Source: Natrinema salifodinae (GTDB taxonomy: Archaea > Halobacteriota > Halobacteria > Halobacteriales > Natrialbaceae). From it: 64,000 nt of DNA. Numbering within the stretch: position 1 is the first letter of the stretch; each line of letters opens with the position of its first letter. This document shows, piece by piece, positions 1-9,637 of this stretch. The stretch lies in contig NZ_FOIS01000002.1 of NCBI RefSeq assembly GCF_900110455.1, positions 186,001-250,000 on the forward strand, written 5' to 3'. The notes below the pieces were generated by a model. That model saw nothing but the letters and a program-made list of their open reading frames with translations. It had not been told where the DNA came from and ran no database searches. The position numbers and the translations under genes are program-made.

Positions 1-529
1 GGTGTGATCTCGAGACGCGCGCCAGGGCCCGTAGTCCCCGGCGATCGTAGCCGTCTCCGCGCGCCAGGACGACGGCGATCGACGCGGTGTGGTCGGCGAC
101 GACGTCCGGTCGGTCCGCCGCGACGGCGGCGAGACAGCGCAGCAGCGCTCGCGTGACGTCGGCCGCCCCGTCCGATTCGCTCGATTCGTCCGACCCGTCG
201 GTGAACTCGACGGCGACGATGACGATCGTGTCGACCGACGGCGCGACGTCGGCGGGCGCTTCGGCCGCCAGGTCGGCGAGGCAGGCGGCGACCTCGTCGC
301 GGAAGTCGATCGACGGTTGCTCGAGTAGCGCCCGGAGCTTCGGAACCGTCGGGACGGCTGCCGCCGGCGTCCCTCGGTCGTCGATCGCAGCGCGAATCCG
401 GCGGACCGCGGTCCGTTGTGTTTTCGATTCGGTATCATCGAGTTGCGCGAGAACCGACGGTAGATCGAACTCGGTCCCGGTGGTCCCCCGACCCCGGGGC
501 TCGACGGTCTCGCCCCCGTCCCCATCCAT
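1..529 (-). CDS. HEAT-repeat-like protein, C-terminus beyond window
   Basis: The gene runs leftwards off the window, so only its first 176 residues are visible. ATG at 529 is preceded by a GGAG Shine-Dalgarno-like motif about 9 nt upstream, and a TATA-like CTTATCCC lies near 553-560. The translation is made of short amphipathic helices rich in Ala, Asp and Arg (for example SKTQRTAVRRIRAAIDD and RDEVAACLADLAAEAP) in the two-helix rhythm of HEAT/armadillo repeats. No catalytic motif is seen, so a scaffold role is inferred. It follows the SpoVR gene on the same strand after a gap of about 120 nt and may or may not share its transcript. Confidence 0.6.
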   Translation of the reverse strand, partial: MDGDGGETVEPRGRGTTGTEFDLPSVLAQLDDTESKTQRTAVRRIRAAIDDRGTPAAAVPTVPKLRALLEQPSIDFRDEVAACLADLAAEAPADVAPSVDTIVIVAVEFTDGSDESSESDGAADVTRALLRCLAAVAADRPDVVADHTASIAVVLARGDGYDRRGLRALARVSRSH

Positions 530-650
530 CGTATCTCCTGCATGTACGATAATGGGGATAAGTATTCTGGCCGGATGCGCCGCAGTACGCCGCGGTCGCT
601 GCTACGCCTCGAACTGATTCAGAGCGGAAAGACGGGGAGACCCGACCGCG

Positions 651-2681
651 TTAGGCGAGCCACTCGTCGGGTTTCGTGTCGTAGTCGACGTCGTCGGCCG
701 CCAGGTGCTCGACTTCCTCCCAGGGCACGTCTTCGGTGGTCACCGTCTGGCCGTTGTACCGGAGCAGCTTGCCCTGCTCTTCGGGTTCGGGCTCGCGGTT
801 GCGCCGCTTGGCCACCTCGATGTCGTGCTCGTCGACCTCCTTGACGATCGTCAGCAGGTTCACCGGCCGGCCCCACAGCTCGAAGATGCGCTTGAGCGTC
901 TCCTTCGCCTTGCCCAGATCGAGCATGACGCCGTTGTACTGGTGGCCCAACAGCAGTTCGTTGGCGTTGTTGTAGTTGCCGTCGTAGACCGCGATCGTCG
1001 GCTTCCCGAAGTTAGTGAACTGCAACAGGAGCTTCTTCTTGACGTCCTCGGCCTCGTCGCTGGCGACGTGGAACTGCCCGGTCGCCTGGGAGTGCTCGTA
1101 GGTGAAGTAGTTGTTCTCCGTGATGAACTCCCGGGTCAGGAATTCGTCGAGGAAGGTGACGTCGTTGTGGCTCTCCCGGACGTCGAACATCCGGTCCCAG
1201 CCGGTCGCGAAGTCGACGTCCGCGAGCGCCTCCTCGACCGAGGTGTAGCGGGCGTCGTCGAACAGGTAGCGGCCGATCCGCTCGAGTTCGTTCTGATTGA
1301 CCCGCGCGAGGAACCCGCGGTTCTGCCGGCGGACCAGCGAGTAGTGGCGGCGGGCCAGGCCCTCGTAGGTCAGCACCTTCCAGGGATACTTCTCGACGTC
1401 GATCTCGCCCTCGCGGGCCGCCTCGAGGGCGTCGCGGTCGACCCACGCGTCGGGGACCTCCTCGAGCTGATCGAGCGTCTCGGGGGTAATCGTCGCGATC
1501 GCGTCCGGCGGCTCGAGTGCGTCGAGGACGTCCTCGAAGTCGACGACGTCGGTGAGATTGCGCCAGGAGACGCCCTCGACGCGCAGCAGGTGTTCGAGAA
1601 CTTCCTGCCGGTTGGTCGTGTTCTCGACGTACTCCCACAGCTCCATGCCGAGACTGTAGGGGTTGAGCCCGCCGGAGGCCAGCACCTTCGCCATGTGGTC
1701 GGCGTAGTTGAGGAACTCGTCGTCGCCGGCGAAGCCCTCGTCGGTCATCATCGTCGATTCCCAGTAGGCGGCCCACCCCTCGTTCATCACCTTCGTCATC
1801 TTCTGGGCGGCGAAGTAGTACGCCTCCGCCCGCATCATGTCGAGGATGTCCCGCTGCCACTCGGTCATCTCGACCGCTCGCTCGCTCTCGTCGTCGTACT
1901 GCTTGCCGTGCTCGCGGACGAACGCTAAGACGTCCTTCTGGGGTTCCTCGGGGAAGTTCGCCGTGCCCTCTTCGCCCTTGAGCTTCTCGAGCCACTCGTC
2001 GTCGAACACCTCGCCCTTGATCTCGTCGGAGAGGCCGAGTTCGTCGAGTTTCTCGGCGATGTCCTCGTCGATCTCCTCGCCGGCCGGGCCGTCGACGTCG
2101 AGCCGGCGCTCGAAGATCCGGTGTTGGTCGATGTTGTCCTCCAGCGAGAGGCAGTGGTCGATCCACTTCTCGACCTCGGCGCGGTCGATATCGGGATCGG
2201 ACATGTACTCGTCGATGGCCCGCGCGTGGCGCTCTAACATCGCGGCGGCGTTGACCTGCTCCTCGTCGGAGCGTCCGCGGGTGAACATGCCGAACCACTC
2301 GTTATTCGCGAAGAAGTCCGAGTGGGCCTCGACGTGGGTGATGACCGCCTTCTGGTCCGCGACCGTGTTCGACTCCTGAAGGAACGCGTGGGCGGGGTTG
2401 TCGTTGTTGACGATCTCGAACGCCTTCCCGCCGCCGTACTGCCCCTGCTTTTGCTGCTTGTCGTACTGCATGCCCCACCGCCAGTGGGGGTACCTGGTCT
2501 GGAACCCGCCGTAGGCGATGAGTTCGTTCATCTCGTCGTAGTCGATGATCCAGTAGTTCACCGGGTACGGATCGAGACCGAGCGTCTTGGCCAGGTTGCG
2601 GGCCTCTTTGACCGGCTCCTCGAGTTCGCTGGCGATCGCCTGTTTGCGGAACCGATCCGCGTTGGAGTTGGACTTACTCAT
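651..2681 (-). CDS. SpoVR family protein
   Basis: SpoVR/YcgB family protein of 676 residues, somewhat longer than the roughly 500-residue bacterial proteins. The N-terminus carries the family hallmarks: NYWIIDYDEMNELIAYGGFQ followed by RYPHWRWGMQYDK, and then VEAHSDFFANNEWF. ATG at 2681 (MSKSNSN) is preferred over a GTG at 2690 because GGTGG lies just before it. It is the last gene of an operon with a DUF444 protein and two PrkA kinases, the same association known from bacteria (prkA-yeaH-ycgB), where the genes act in starvation and stress responses. The biochemical function of SpoVR is not established. Cytoplasmic; no membrane segment or signal peptide. Confidence 0.92.
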   Translation of the reverse strand: MSKSNSNADRFRKQAIASELEEPVKEARNLAKTLGLDPYPVNYWIIDYDEMNELIAYGGFQTRYPHWRWGMQYDKQQKQGQYGGGKAFEIVNNDNPAHAFLQESNTVADQKAVITHVEAHSDFFANNEWFGMFTRGRSDEEQVNAAAMLERHARAIDEYMSDPDIDRAEVEKWIDHCLSLEDNIDQHRIFERRLDVDGPAGEEIDEDIAEKLDELGLSDEIKGEVFDDEWLEKLKGEEGTANFPEEPQKDVLAFVREHGKQYDDESERAVEMTEWQRDILDMMRAEAYYFAAQKMTKVMNEGWAAYWESTMMTDEGFAGDDEFLNYADHMAKVLASGGLNPYSLGMELWEYVENTTNRQEVLEHLLRVEGVSWRNLTDVVDFEDVLDALEPPDAIATITPETLDQLEEVPDAWVDRDALEAAREGEIDVEKYPWKVLTYEGLARRHYSLVRRQNRGFLARVNQNELERIGRYLFDDARYTSVEEALADVDFATGWDRMFDVRESHNDVTFLDEFLTREFITENNYFTYEHSQATGQFHVASDEAEDVKKKLLLQFTNFGKPTIAVYDGNYNNANELLLGHQYNGVMLDLGKAKETLKRIFELWGRPVNLLTIVKEVDEHDIEVAKRRNREPEPEEQGKLLRYNGQTVTTEDVPWEEVEHLAADDVDYDTKPDEWLA

Positions 2682-2698
2682 GGAAACCACCGCTTTCG

Positions 2699-4024
2699 TT
2701 ACTCATCCTCATCACTCTCTGTCGAGAGGATCTCGTAGATCGCGTCGGTCACGTCCTCCTCGTTGTTGACGTAGGCCACCGCGACGTCGTCGGCGTCGGT
2801 GCCGAAGTGGCGTTCGAGCTCCTCGGCGTGGGTGGCGTTGATCGCGTTGCCGCTGGGCTGGGTCTCCACGTAGGCGTGGAGGTTGGCGTCGATCTCCTCC
2901 ATCATGGGGATGACGCGCTCCTCGGTGTCGTTCGAGGAGTTCTCCGAGTCGCCCGCCGCGAAGACGTAGCGGTTCCAGTCGCTCCAGGGGTACTCCTCGA
3001 GCAGTTCGTTGGCGAGTTCGTAGGCGCTGGAGATCTTCGTCCCGCCGCCGCTGCGGATGCCGAAGAACTCGTCGCGTTCGACCTCCCAGGCGTCGGCGTC
3101 GTGGGCGATATAGACGAACTCGGCGTTGTCGTACTTGCCCTGAAGGTACCAGTCCAGCGGCGTGAACGTCCGCTCGACGAGCTCGCGCTTCTTCTCGCGC
3201 ATCGAGCCGGAGACGTCGCGGATGTTGACGACGACGACGTTCTTCTCCTTCTCCTCGATGATCTCGGGGTGGCGGTAGCGCTCGTCCTCCCGTCGGAAGG
3301 GGACGTGATCGATCCCCTCGCGGCGGATCTTCTGCTGGACGTCCTCGCGCTCGACGTTGTTCTCGACCTCCTCGATCGACGCCCACGTCCCGCGCTCCTC
3401 GTCGGGGACGTCCTTGTAGGCCTCTTCGATCCAGGCCATCGAGACCGGGAGGTTCTCGCCGCGGGCCCACTCGAAGACATCGCGAGGCTCGATGTCCTCG
3501 ACCTTGCACAGCTCCCGCAGGAACTCCTCGTCGAAGTCCATCGCGAGCTTGCGCTTGAGCCCCTCCTTGAACATCCGCTCGAAGTCGAGCGTGCTGTTCG
3601 GCCCGGTGCGGGTAAGGTCGGTGAACGGCCCCTCCTTCTCCTCGACGACCTTCTTGCCCTTCGGATCGAGATCGAGCCCGAGTTCCTCGTCGAGTTCCTG
3701 GGCGAACTCCTCGGGGTCCATCTCGTAGTACTCGTGCTCGCCGCCCTCCTCGCCAGGCTCACCCTCGTCGCCGTCGTCGCCAGGCTGGGGCTGTGGCTGG
3801 CCGACCGGCTGGCCGGCGTCGGGCGTACCGCCGTCGCCCTGGCCGACGCCGCCCATGTCGCGCTGGTCGTACTCGAACTCGGGCAGCGAGACGATCTTGA
3901 CGGGGATGTTGATCTCGCCGGGGCGGCTCTGCCCGAGGTTGCCGTACTGGATGAAGTCGGCGAGGTCCTCACGACGCTCCTCGCCGACTTCGCGGAATCG
4001 TTCGAGGTCGTCTCTCAGTCCCAT
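2699..4024 (-). CDS. DUF444 (YeaH-like) VWA-type protein
   Basis: A 441-residue protein of the YeaH/DUF444 family. Residues 57-98 are a Gly/Gln/Pro/Asp-rich linker. The C-terminal half is a von Willebrand A-like domain with a MIDAS motif DVSGS at residues 270-274, so metal-dependent protein binding is likely. ATG at 4024 ([10 protein letters not shown]) is chosen because it matches the family N-terminus. It overlaps the end of the upstream PrkA gene by 10 nt, indicating translational coupling. Its stop lies 17 nt before the SpoVR start. In bacteria YeaH works with the PrkA kinase YeaG; a shared complex here is inference from order and family. Confidence 0.9.
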   Translation of the reverse strand: MGLRDDLERFREVGEERREDLADFIQYGNLGQSRPGEINIPVKIVSLPEFEYDQRDMGGVGQGDGGTPDAGQPVGQPQPQPGDDGDEGEPGEEGGEHEYYEMDPEEFAQELDEELGLDLDPKGKKVVEEKEGPFTDLTRTGPNSTLDFERMFKEGLKRKLAMDFDEEFLRELCKVEDIEPRDVFEWARGENLPVSMAWIEEAYKDVPDEERGTWASIEEVENNVEREDVQQKIRREGIDHVPFRREDERYRHPEIIEEKEKNVVVVNIRDVSGSMREKKRELVERTFTPLDWYLQGKYDNAEFVYIAHDADAWEVERDEFFGIRSGGGTKISSAYELANELLEEYPWSDWNRYVFAAGDSENSSNDTEERVIPMMEEIDANLHAYVETQPSGNAINATHAEELERHFGTDADDVAVAYVNNEEDVTDAIYEILSTESDEDE

Positions 4025-6303
4025 CTGTAGCTCACCTGTCCCATGACGTGTCTGCTGGTCAGTTCGGCCGACGCCTCCGAGTAGCCGAAGAGGTCGACCA
4101 TGGTCTCGATCGTGTCTGCTTTGACCTGCGCCGTCTCGGTCCCCCCGGGCGGGTCGTCCCACTGTCGCGGGTCGAAGTCCTCGAAGGTCCGCTCGACGTC
4201 GTCCCAGTCGTGGCTCTCGAGGACCGTCTTGATCACCGGGATCGCCGTGAGGTCGACGTCTTCGACCGAGAAGTCCTCGTTGCGGTGCTCCCAGGCGTGA
4301 CGGTTCAGGGACGTGATGACCTTCTCGCGCCGGAAGTTCCGGACGCTCTCCCGTGGGAGGTTCCCGTCGTAGTCGTCCTCGGAGAACCGGCCCAGGTGCT
4401 CGATCTCGAACACCTTCATCTTCAGCGGGTCGGGCTCGACGCGCTCGCCGCGGTCGTTGTACAGCGGCTCGTCGGTTTCCCACGCGTAAACGTGTTCGAC
4501 GTACTCGGCGACGGTCTCCTCGTCGACGCGCTTGTCGTGCATGATGGCCTCGATGACGTCGCTCTCCTGCTGGTCGTAGATGTAGTTCTTCACGGGGACC
4601 ACGCGGTTCTCGAACTCGGAGCGCTCGCCCGTCGAGAACACCGGCGCGTCGATCAGGCCCTCGACCATGGCGTTCAACACGTCGCGGGGCATGACCACGT
4701 CCTCGACCGGCAGGTCGGCGTGGTGGCGGTCGAGGTCGGTCTGGAGCAACTTGGCGAGGGTGTCTCGCGTGTACGTGACCGGAATGCCGTGGTCGCCGTC
4801 GTTGCCGTCGTCGTCGAAGTCGAACTCGTCTTTCTCCCGGCGGATGTCGCCCTCCTGGAGGTAGCCCTGGTCGTAGATCAGGGCCTTGTCGACGAGGTCG
4901 AGCCCGTTGGGGAGGTCGTTCTCGTCGAGTCGCGTGACGACCGCGTACAGCGCGGCCGCCTCGACGGCGTGGGGTGCGAACTCCTGGGTCCGCGTCTCGC
5001 CGTCCTGGCCCTTGATCGTCACCCGCACCGGCGCGCGGATCCGCTCGGCGAGTTCGCCGTAGCTCTCGGCCTCCCAGACCGCCGTCTCGTTGGTCAGCTC
5101 GCGGCGGATCAGCTCCGTCTCGAGCGAGAGGTTGGTGAGGTAGCCGAAACGGTGTTTGTCCAGCCGGCGCTTGAGCGCCTTCAGCGGGTCCATCCCGTTG
5201 CGATCGGCGTGCTGGTTGAGCTGGGCCTCCAGATCGGGGTTCGAGATGATCAGCATCTGGGTGTCGACGTCCATCCCGATCCCCTTGTCCAGCTTCACCG
5301 ACTGCTCGTCGGGGACGTTCAGCAGCTTCTGGAGCAGGTCGGCGTGCTGGGCCGCGTCCTCGACGACGGTGAGGACGCCGTTACCCTGCGAGAGGACGCC
5401 GTCGTAGCTGAACGCCTGCGGGTTCTTGCGTCCCCGCGAGTCGAGTTCCTGCAGCATGCCGTGCATCCACGAGCCGACGAGCCGTTCCTTGGGCCGGCCG
5501 TCGTCCTCCGAGTGGAGGACGCCGACGCCCTGTCCGACGTCGACGACGTAGTTCTTCACGCGGAGGTGGTTCTCGTCGGTGATCGCCGAGAACAGCTCGT
5601 CCTCGCCCTCGCGGCGGTAGCGCTCTTCGAGGAAGTTGTATGCTTCCCGAGAGAACGGGTCGAGTTGCGCGTCGACCTGGACCGGAACGTGGTCGTCGAG
5701 CACCTCGTTGAGCCGCGCCAGCAGGTCCTCGCGGACCTCCTCGGGGAACACCGACAGCGGGTGGGCCTGGACGGGGCTTTCGTACCAGTTCTGGTCGTCG
5801 GCCGCCGTGGCGTCCCCGCCGTAGCTCAGGCCGCGCTCGCTGGCCTCGGCGGTCGTGACGTTCCACTCGACGGTGTACCGCCGTCCCGCCGGCGTCTTCG
5901 AGTACTCGCGCAGCCCGTTGACCAGGCAGCGCTTGAGCTCGGACTTGCCGGTCGCGGTCGGGCCCTCGAACCAGATGATCTTCTCGTCTTTGGCCCGGCC
6001 GGCGGCGATCGACCGCAGGTCGTCGACGAACCCGTTGAGCACCTCGGTGTTGCCGAGGATGGCGTGCTCGCCGTCGTTGTACGGGTCGTCGAAGAAACGA
6101 TAGCGCTTCTTCTCCTCACCCTCCTCGACGACGGTTCGGGTGCCGGCGGCTTCGATCGCCTCGAGCAGGTACTTCGAGGCGTGGGAGGCGATGGTCGGGT
6201 TCTCGAAGATCCGATCGACGTACGCCGCGAGGCTCATCGGCTCCTCGTAGGTCTCCTCGAGGGTCCGGTCGGCGTCGCGGACGTAGTCGTTTCCTCGCGC
6301 CAT
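4015..6303 (-). CDS. PrkA-type AAA+ serine protein kinase, paralog 2
   Basis: A 762-residue PrkA (YeaG-like) protein with an AAA+ core. Walker A is GPTATGKS at residues 114-121, in the PrkA_AAA domain, and the C-terminal part matches the PrkA kinase domain family. It starts 1 nt after the stop of a second, divergent PrkA gene upstream and overlaps the DUF444 gene downstream, so it sits in the middle of a four-gene operon. Its Walker A (TAT in the loop) and acidic central region differ clearly from the upstream copy, so this is an old duplication and not a recent one. It may form a mixed complex with that copy (inference). Confidence 0.88.
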   Translation of the reverse strand: MARGNDYVRDADRTLEETYEEPMSLAAYVDRIFENPTIASHASKYLLEAIEAAGTRTVVEEGEEKKRYRFFDDPYNDGEHAILGNTEVLNGFVDDLRSIAAGRAKDEKIIWFEGPTATGKSELKRCLVNGLREYSKTPAGRRYTVEWNVTTAEASERGLSYGGDATAADDQNWYESPVQAHPLSVFPEEVREDLLARLNEVLDDHVPVQVDAQLDPFSREAYNFLEERYRREGEDELFSAITDENHLRVKNYVVDVGQGVGVLHSEDDGRPKERLVGSWMHGMLQELDSRGRKNPQAFSYDGVLSQGNGVLTVVEDAAQHADLLQKLLNVPDEQSVKLDKGIGMDVDTQMLIISNPDLEAQLNQHADRNGMDPLKALKRRLDKHRFGYLTNLSLETELIRRELTNETAVWEAESYGELAERIRAPVRVTIKGQDGETRTQEFAPHAVEAAALYAVVTRLDENDLPNGLDLVDKALIYDQGYLQEGDIRREKDEFDFDDDGNDGDHGIPVTYTRDTLAKLLQTDLDRHHADLPVEDVVMPRDVLNAMVEGLIDAPVFSTGERSEFENRVVPVKNYIYDQQESDVIEAIMHDKRVDEETVAEYVEHVYAWETDEPLYNDRGERVEPDPLKMKVFEIEHLGRFSEDDYDGNLPRESVRNFRREKVITSLNRHAWEHRNEDFSVEDVDLTAIPVIKTVLESHDWDDVERTFEDFDPRQWDDPPGGTETAQVKADTIETMVDLFGYSEASAELTSRHVMGQVSYRWD

Positions 6304-6304
6304 G

Positions 6305-8404
6305 TTAGTTGTCCATTTCGGCTTTGGCGACCTCCGCGCCGGCGAACTCCAGCACTTCCTTGGCCCCTTCCTCGGAGTAGCCCTGTTCCATCAGCGCGTC
6401 GATCCACGAGGAGCGCTCGTCGTCGTCGAACTCGTTGGCCGACACGAGCGCGGAGAAGTTGATGTTGTGCTTCTTGTCCTCCCAGAGCTTGCGCTCTAAC
6501 GCGCGGCGCAGGCGCTCGTTGTCCTGCGGGTTGAAGGCCTCGCCCTCGCGGGCGCGACGGGAGACCCAGTTAGAGACCTCCTGGCGGAAGTCCTCCTTGC
6601 GGTCCTCGGGAATGTCGAGTTTCTCCTCGACGCTGCGCAGGAACGTTTCGTCGGGTTCCTGCTCGCGACCGGTGAGTTCGTCCTCGATGGTGTCGTCGTC
6701 GATGTAGGCCATAACGTGGTCCATGTACTTCTCGCCCTGGCGCTGGATCTCGTCGATGTCGTAGGCCAGCGCGTGGCGGACGTCCTCGATGGCGCGCTCG
6801 CGGTACTCCTCGCGGACGGTCTCTAAGTAGCGGTAGTAGGTCTCGAAGTTCTCCTCGGGGATGGAGCCGTGGTGCTCTAAGTTCTCCTCGAAGAAGTTGA
6901 ACACCGTCAGCGGCGAGAGGAACCCGCGCTGGCGGTGTTTCGAGTCCATGATCGCCTCGGCGATCTCGTCGCCGATGAACCGCGGCGAGACGCCGACCAT
7001 GCCCTCGCCGATCTCGGCCTTCTGTTCGGCCTCCTCGCGGAGCTTCTTGACGTCGATGTCGTCGCCCTCGTCGATCTCGCCGTTGTAGGCCTTGGCCTTC
7101 GAGAGCAGATCCACGGTCTCCGTGTCGGGCTCCTCGATGCGGGTCAGGACGCCGAACAGCCCCGCCATCTCTAAGGTGTGGGGCTCGACGTTGATGTCCG
7201 GCACGTCGGCGTTGGTCAGCATCTTCAGGTAGATCTCGGCCTCGTCCTCGTAGGAGAGGACGTATGGGAAGTCGATCCGCTTGGTGCGGTCGTTGAAGGC
7301 CTCCATCTTCTCGTCGCCTTTCTTGTCCTTGTACTCGGGCATGTTCGTCCGGCCGACGATCACCTGGTCGATGTCGATCCGCGGATTGTTCTTCGGCTTG
7401 ATCGTCTGCTCCTGGGTGGCGTGGAGGAAGTCGTAGAGGAACTCGCGCTGGAGTTTGAGCAGCTCCTCGCCGGAGAAGATCCCGCGGTTGGCGTTACAGA
7501 AGGCCCCCGAGTAGTCGAACGCGCGCGGGTCAGACTCGCCGTAGATGGCGATCTTCGAGTAGTTGACGTCGCCGGTCAGCTCCGTCTCGTCCTGGTTCTT
7601 CTTGTCCTTCGGCTCGAAGGTCTCGAGCGCCTGGCGCTTGTTCTCGTCGGCGACCAGGCGGACGATTTCGATGTGGTTCTCTAAGACCTGCTGGAGGTCG
7701 TCGTCGTAGTAGGCCAGCAGCTTGTCCATGTAGAACTCGCTTTCGGGATCCAGGGCCTGCTCGTTCTGGATCGTGTACGGTGCGTCGAGGTTCTCGTTCA
7801 AGTCGTCGATGACCCGCTGGCGCTGTTCGAGCGGGAGCAGGACGAGCGGGTCCTGGTTCATCGGGGATCGGACGGTGTCGTCGGCGGGGTCCTGATCCTT
7901 GATGACGTCACAGAGGTTGGTCCAGCGGAAGGTGTACATCCGGCCGTCGTCCCGGAGCGTGTAGTCTTCGAAGTACTTGCGGACCTGTTTGTCGAAGTGG
8001 GACTTGCCGGAGCCGACCGGGCCGAGTAAGAGCTTGATTCGCCGCTCGGGACCGAGCCGGCGGGCGCCGGACTTCACCTTGTTCACGAACTCGTGGATCG
8101 ACTGGTGGATCACCTTCCCGTAGAAGGTGTTCTCACCGTCGCCCAGGGGGTCCTCGCTGGCGAGCTGGTACTCGACCATCCCCTCGGTTTCGTCGTAGGC
8201 GGTCCCATAGTAGTCGAACATGTCCGCGACGCGCTGGTGGGCGTTGCGGGAGACCTTCGGGTCCTCGTAGACCTCCTCTAAGTACCAGTTGAAGGACTTG
8301 GTTTCCCGCAGGTCTGCGGGCATCGATTCCTTGTAATCCGTACTGAGCTGCTCGAGTGTCTCGATGTCACCGGTCATGGTATCGTTGAGTGCGGGTTCCC
8401 CCAT
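6305..8404 (-). CDS. prkA: PrkA-type AAA+ serine protein kinase, paralog 1
   Basis: A 699-residue PrkA-family protein, close to the bacterial length of about 640. Walker A is GPVGSGKS at residues 128-135, and the N-terminal region (ETKSFNWYLEEVYEDPKVSRNAHQR in part) is characteristic of PrkA. A second in-frame ATG at 8377 (MTGDIETLEQL) could be the real start; neither start has a clear Shine-Dalgarno motif. This is the first gene of the prkA-prkA-DUF444-spoVR operon. A long leader of about 270 nt with a strong stem-loop separates it from a probable TATA box at 8701-8710. In bacteria PrkA has ATPase/kinase and, in some reports, protease activity. Confidence 0.9.
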   Translation of the reverse strand: MGEPALNDTMTGDIETLEQLSTDYKESMPADLRETKSFNWYLEEVYEDPKVSRNAHQRVADMFDYYGTAYDETEGMVEYQLASEDPLGDGENTFYGKVIHQSIHEFVNKVKSGARRLGPERRIKLLLGPVGSGKSHFDKQVRKYFEDYTLRDDGRMYTFRWTNLCDVIKDQDPADDTVRSPMNQDPLVLLPLEQRQRVIDDLNENLDAPYTIQNEQALDPESEFYMDKLLAYYDDDLQQVLENHIEIVRLVADENKRQALETFEPKDKKNQDETELTGDVNYSKIAIYGESDPRAFDYSGAFCNANRGIFSGEELLKLQREFLYDFLHATQEQTIKPKNNPRIDIDQVIVGRTNMPEYKDKKGDEKMEAFNDRTKRIDFPYVLSYEDEAEIYLKMLTNADVPDINVEPHTLEMAGLFGVLTRIEEPDTETVDLLSKAKAYNGEIDEGDDIDVKKLREEAEQKAEIGEGMVGVSPRFIGDEIAEAIMDSKHRQRGFLSPLTVFNFFEENLEHHGSIPEENFETYYRYLETVREEYRERAIEDVRHALAYDIDEIQRQGEKYMDHVMAYIDDDTIEDELTGREQEPDETFLRSVEEKLDIPEDRKEDFRQEVSNWVSRRAREGEAFNPQDNERLRRALERKLWEDKKHNINFSALVSANEFDDDERSSWIDALMEQGYSEEGAKEVLEFAGAEVAKAEMDN

Positions 8405-8532
8405 CTACAGTCGTCCGTGCGGACACGGGGCGTGAAAGCGGACGTCAGTCGTCCAGCCGAGGCGTCTCGCGGCCGAACCGTCGGAATCCATCGCGTTGCG
8501 TCACCCGACGTGAGCGCGCCGTCGTCGTCGGA

Positions 8533-8556
8533 CTCCTCGAGCGGGCGCTCGAGGAG
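8533..8556. promoter_or_regulatory. 11-bp-arm palindrome in prkA leader
   Basis: CTCCTCGAGCG (8533-8543) is followed after GG by its exact reverse complement CGCTCGAGGAG (8546-8556). It lies between the likely TATA box and the first prkA start codon, so in the mRNA it would form a very stable stem-loop; as DNA it could be an operator. Confidence 0.5.
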
Positions 8557-8700
8557 CGTGACCCTCTCGTGGGCGGCGGTTTGCCGTGTCATGTGCGATC
8601 TATCACCACTCAATGTTGCGCGCGACCGCGTCACGGTCCGGGCAACGGCGCGCCGGGGACGGGCGCGGAGTGGAATCGGTCCGGCGAGCGGATACCGATA

Positions 8701-8710
8701 GTATTTAATG
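8701..8710 (-). promoter_or_regulatory. Probable TATA box of the prkA operon
   Basis: On the minus strand the sequence reads CATTAAATAC, a good match to the haloarchaeal TATA box. Transcription would start near 8680, giving a leader of roughly 270-280 nt before the first prkA start. Confidence 0.4.
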
Positions 8711-9006
8711 AGGTGTAATCCAGCTACTTAGCCTTAGCCCCAAAAGGTATTTGGCAGGATTTTATTTCAGGTAAATACTGCCATGACACTGTGATGATCT
8801 TCGGTACCACACCCCATATTCGGCGGGTTGCGTCATAAGTTGACCGCCTGCAATGCCCACGTTCGGCTCGCGCGCGCCGGCCCGACGCTCGCGCGACGCG
8901 CCGGCGGTCGCGGTTCGCCAGGCGAATCCAAACGGTTCGACGGACCCGACGATCGCGATCGATCGGCGACCAGCACCGGCCGAGCGGTCGGCCGGTCGCG
9001 ACGACG

Positions 9007-9012
9007 ATATAG
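9007..9012 (+). promoter_or_regulatory. TATA box of the gene starting at 9036
   Basis: ATATAG centred about 27 nt before the ATG at 9036 fits a leaderless haloarchaeal promoter and supports that start codon. Confidence 0.4.
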
Positions 9013-9035
9013 GGCGGGACCGCCTACGGGCGGTC

Positions 9036-9524
9036 ATGTCGGACTCGGACATCGACGGCGGGTCGGATCGCTCGCGGCTGCCCGACGCCTGGGAGGTCTG
9101 GAGTCAGGGCGAGGACGGGCGGCTCGTCCTGGCTTACCGGCCGGACGTCTTCAACGCCGATGCGTTTCCCGCGCCGTGCCTGCCGACGCTGTATCTCACC
9201 CACGGCAAGCGGACCCGTCGGCCCGGCATCAACCCCGCCGACACCGCCGACGCCGAGGACTGGTTCGTCACGCTCTATCTCGAGCCGGACGTCTCGTTAA
9301 ACGAGACGCTGCGGTTCCCGACCCGAGACGAGGCGCTCGACCGGACGGTCGAATTGGCCCGGTCGTTCGACGCCGGCGAGATCGACTACCGGGAGCTGTA
9401 TCAGGTGCCCCGCGAGGCGTACTTCGAGCGCCTCGACGAACTCACCGGGCGCGACGACGGCGAGGACGGAGGGAGAAACGGGAACGGCAACGGCGGTGGC
9501 GGCGACGGCGGAGCCGCGACCTGA
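9036..9524 (+). CDS. Haloarchaeal conserved protein, DUF5820-like
   Basis: A 162-residue protein beginning MSDSDIDGG. The core (LPDAWEVWSQGEDGRLVLAYRPDVF in part, then FPAPCLPTLYLTHG) resembles a small haloarchaeal family that I believe is DUF5820; the name is from memory and not tested. The frame stays open upstream to 8853, but a TATA-like ATATAG about 27 nt before 9036 and the family-like N-terminus favour the ATG at 9036. The last 20 residues are a Gly/Asn/Asp low-complexity tail. No catalytic motif or membrane segment was seen. Function unknown. Confidence 0.72.
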   Translation: MSDSDIDGGSDRSRLPDAWEVWSQGEDGRLVLAYRPDVFNADAFPAPCLPTLYLTHGKRTRRPGINPADTADAEDWFVTLYLEPDVSLNETLRFPTRDEALDRTVELARSFDAGEIDYRELYQVPREAYFERLDELTGRDDGEDGGRNGNGNGGGGDGGAAT

Positions 9525-9637
9525 AAGCCGAGCCCTGCCGCCCGCGACGCGGCTCGATTCGGCGGGGCGTTCCCTCGAAACCGATTTCGGTCCCCTGACG
9601 CGTGAGCCTTAACCGCGAGTGGCAACTACGGCTCACT

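Larger units (their letters stand above)
8405..9035. other. Divergent intergenic region upstream of the prkA operon
   Basis: About 630 nt without a convincing gene. The half near the prkA operon is GC-rich and contains a long palindrome (8533-8556). The middle, about 8700-8850, is AT-richer and holds TATA-like sequences on both strands. A short frame antisense to this leader has no support as a gene. Confidence 0.6.

Noticed and set aside
705-1928. Long plus-strand open frame (407 codons) antisense to SpoVR
   Set aside because: Composition is Val/Leu/Asp-rich as expected for the reverse complement of an acidic haloarchaeal gene; it has no recognisable motif, and SpoVR on the other strand is certain.
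4048-6462. 804-codon plus-strand open frame antisense to the PrkA genes
   Set aside because: It is a shadow of the PrkA coding sequence; high GC leaves few stops on the opposite strand.
8374-8634. 86-codon minus-strand frame in the prkA leader
   Set aside because: It overlaps the first prkA start and encodes low-complexity sequence with no promoter of its own.
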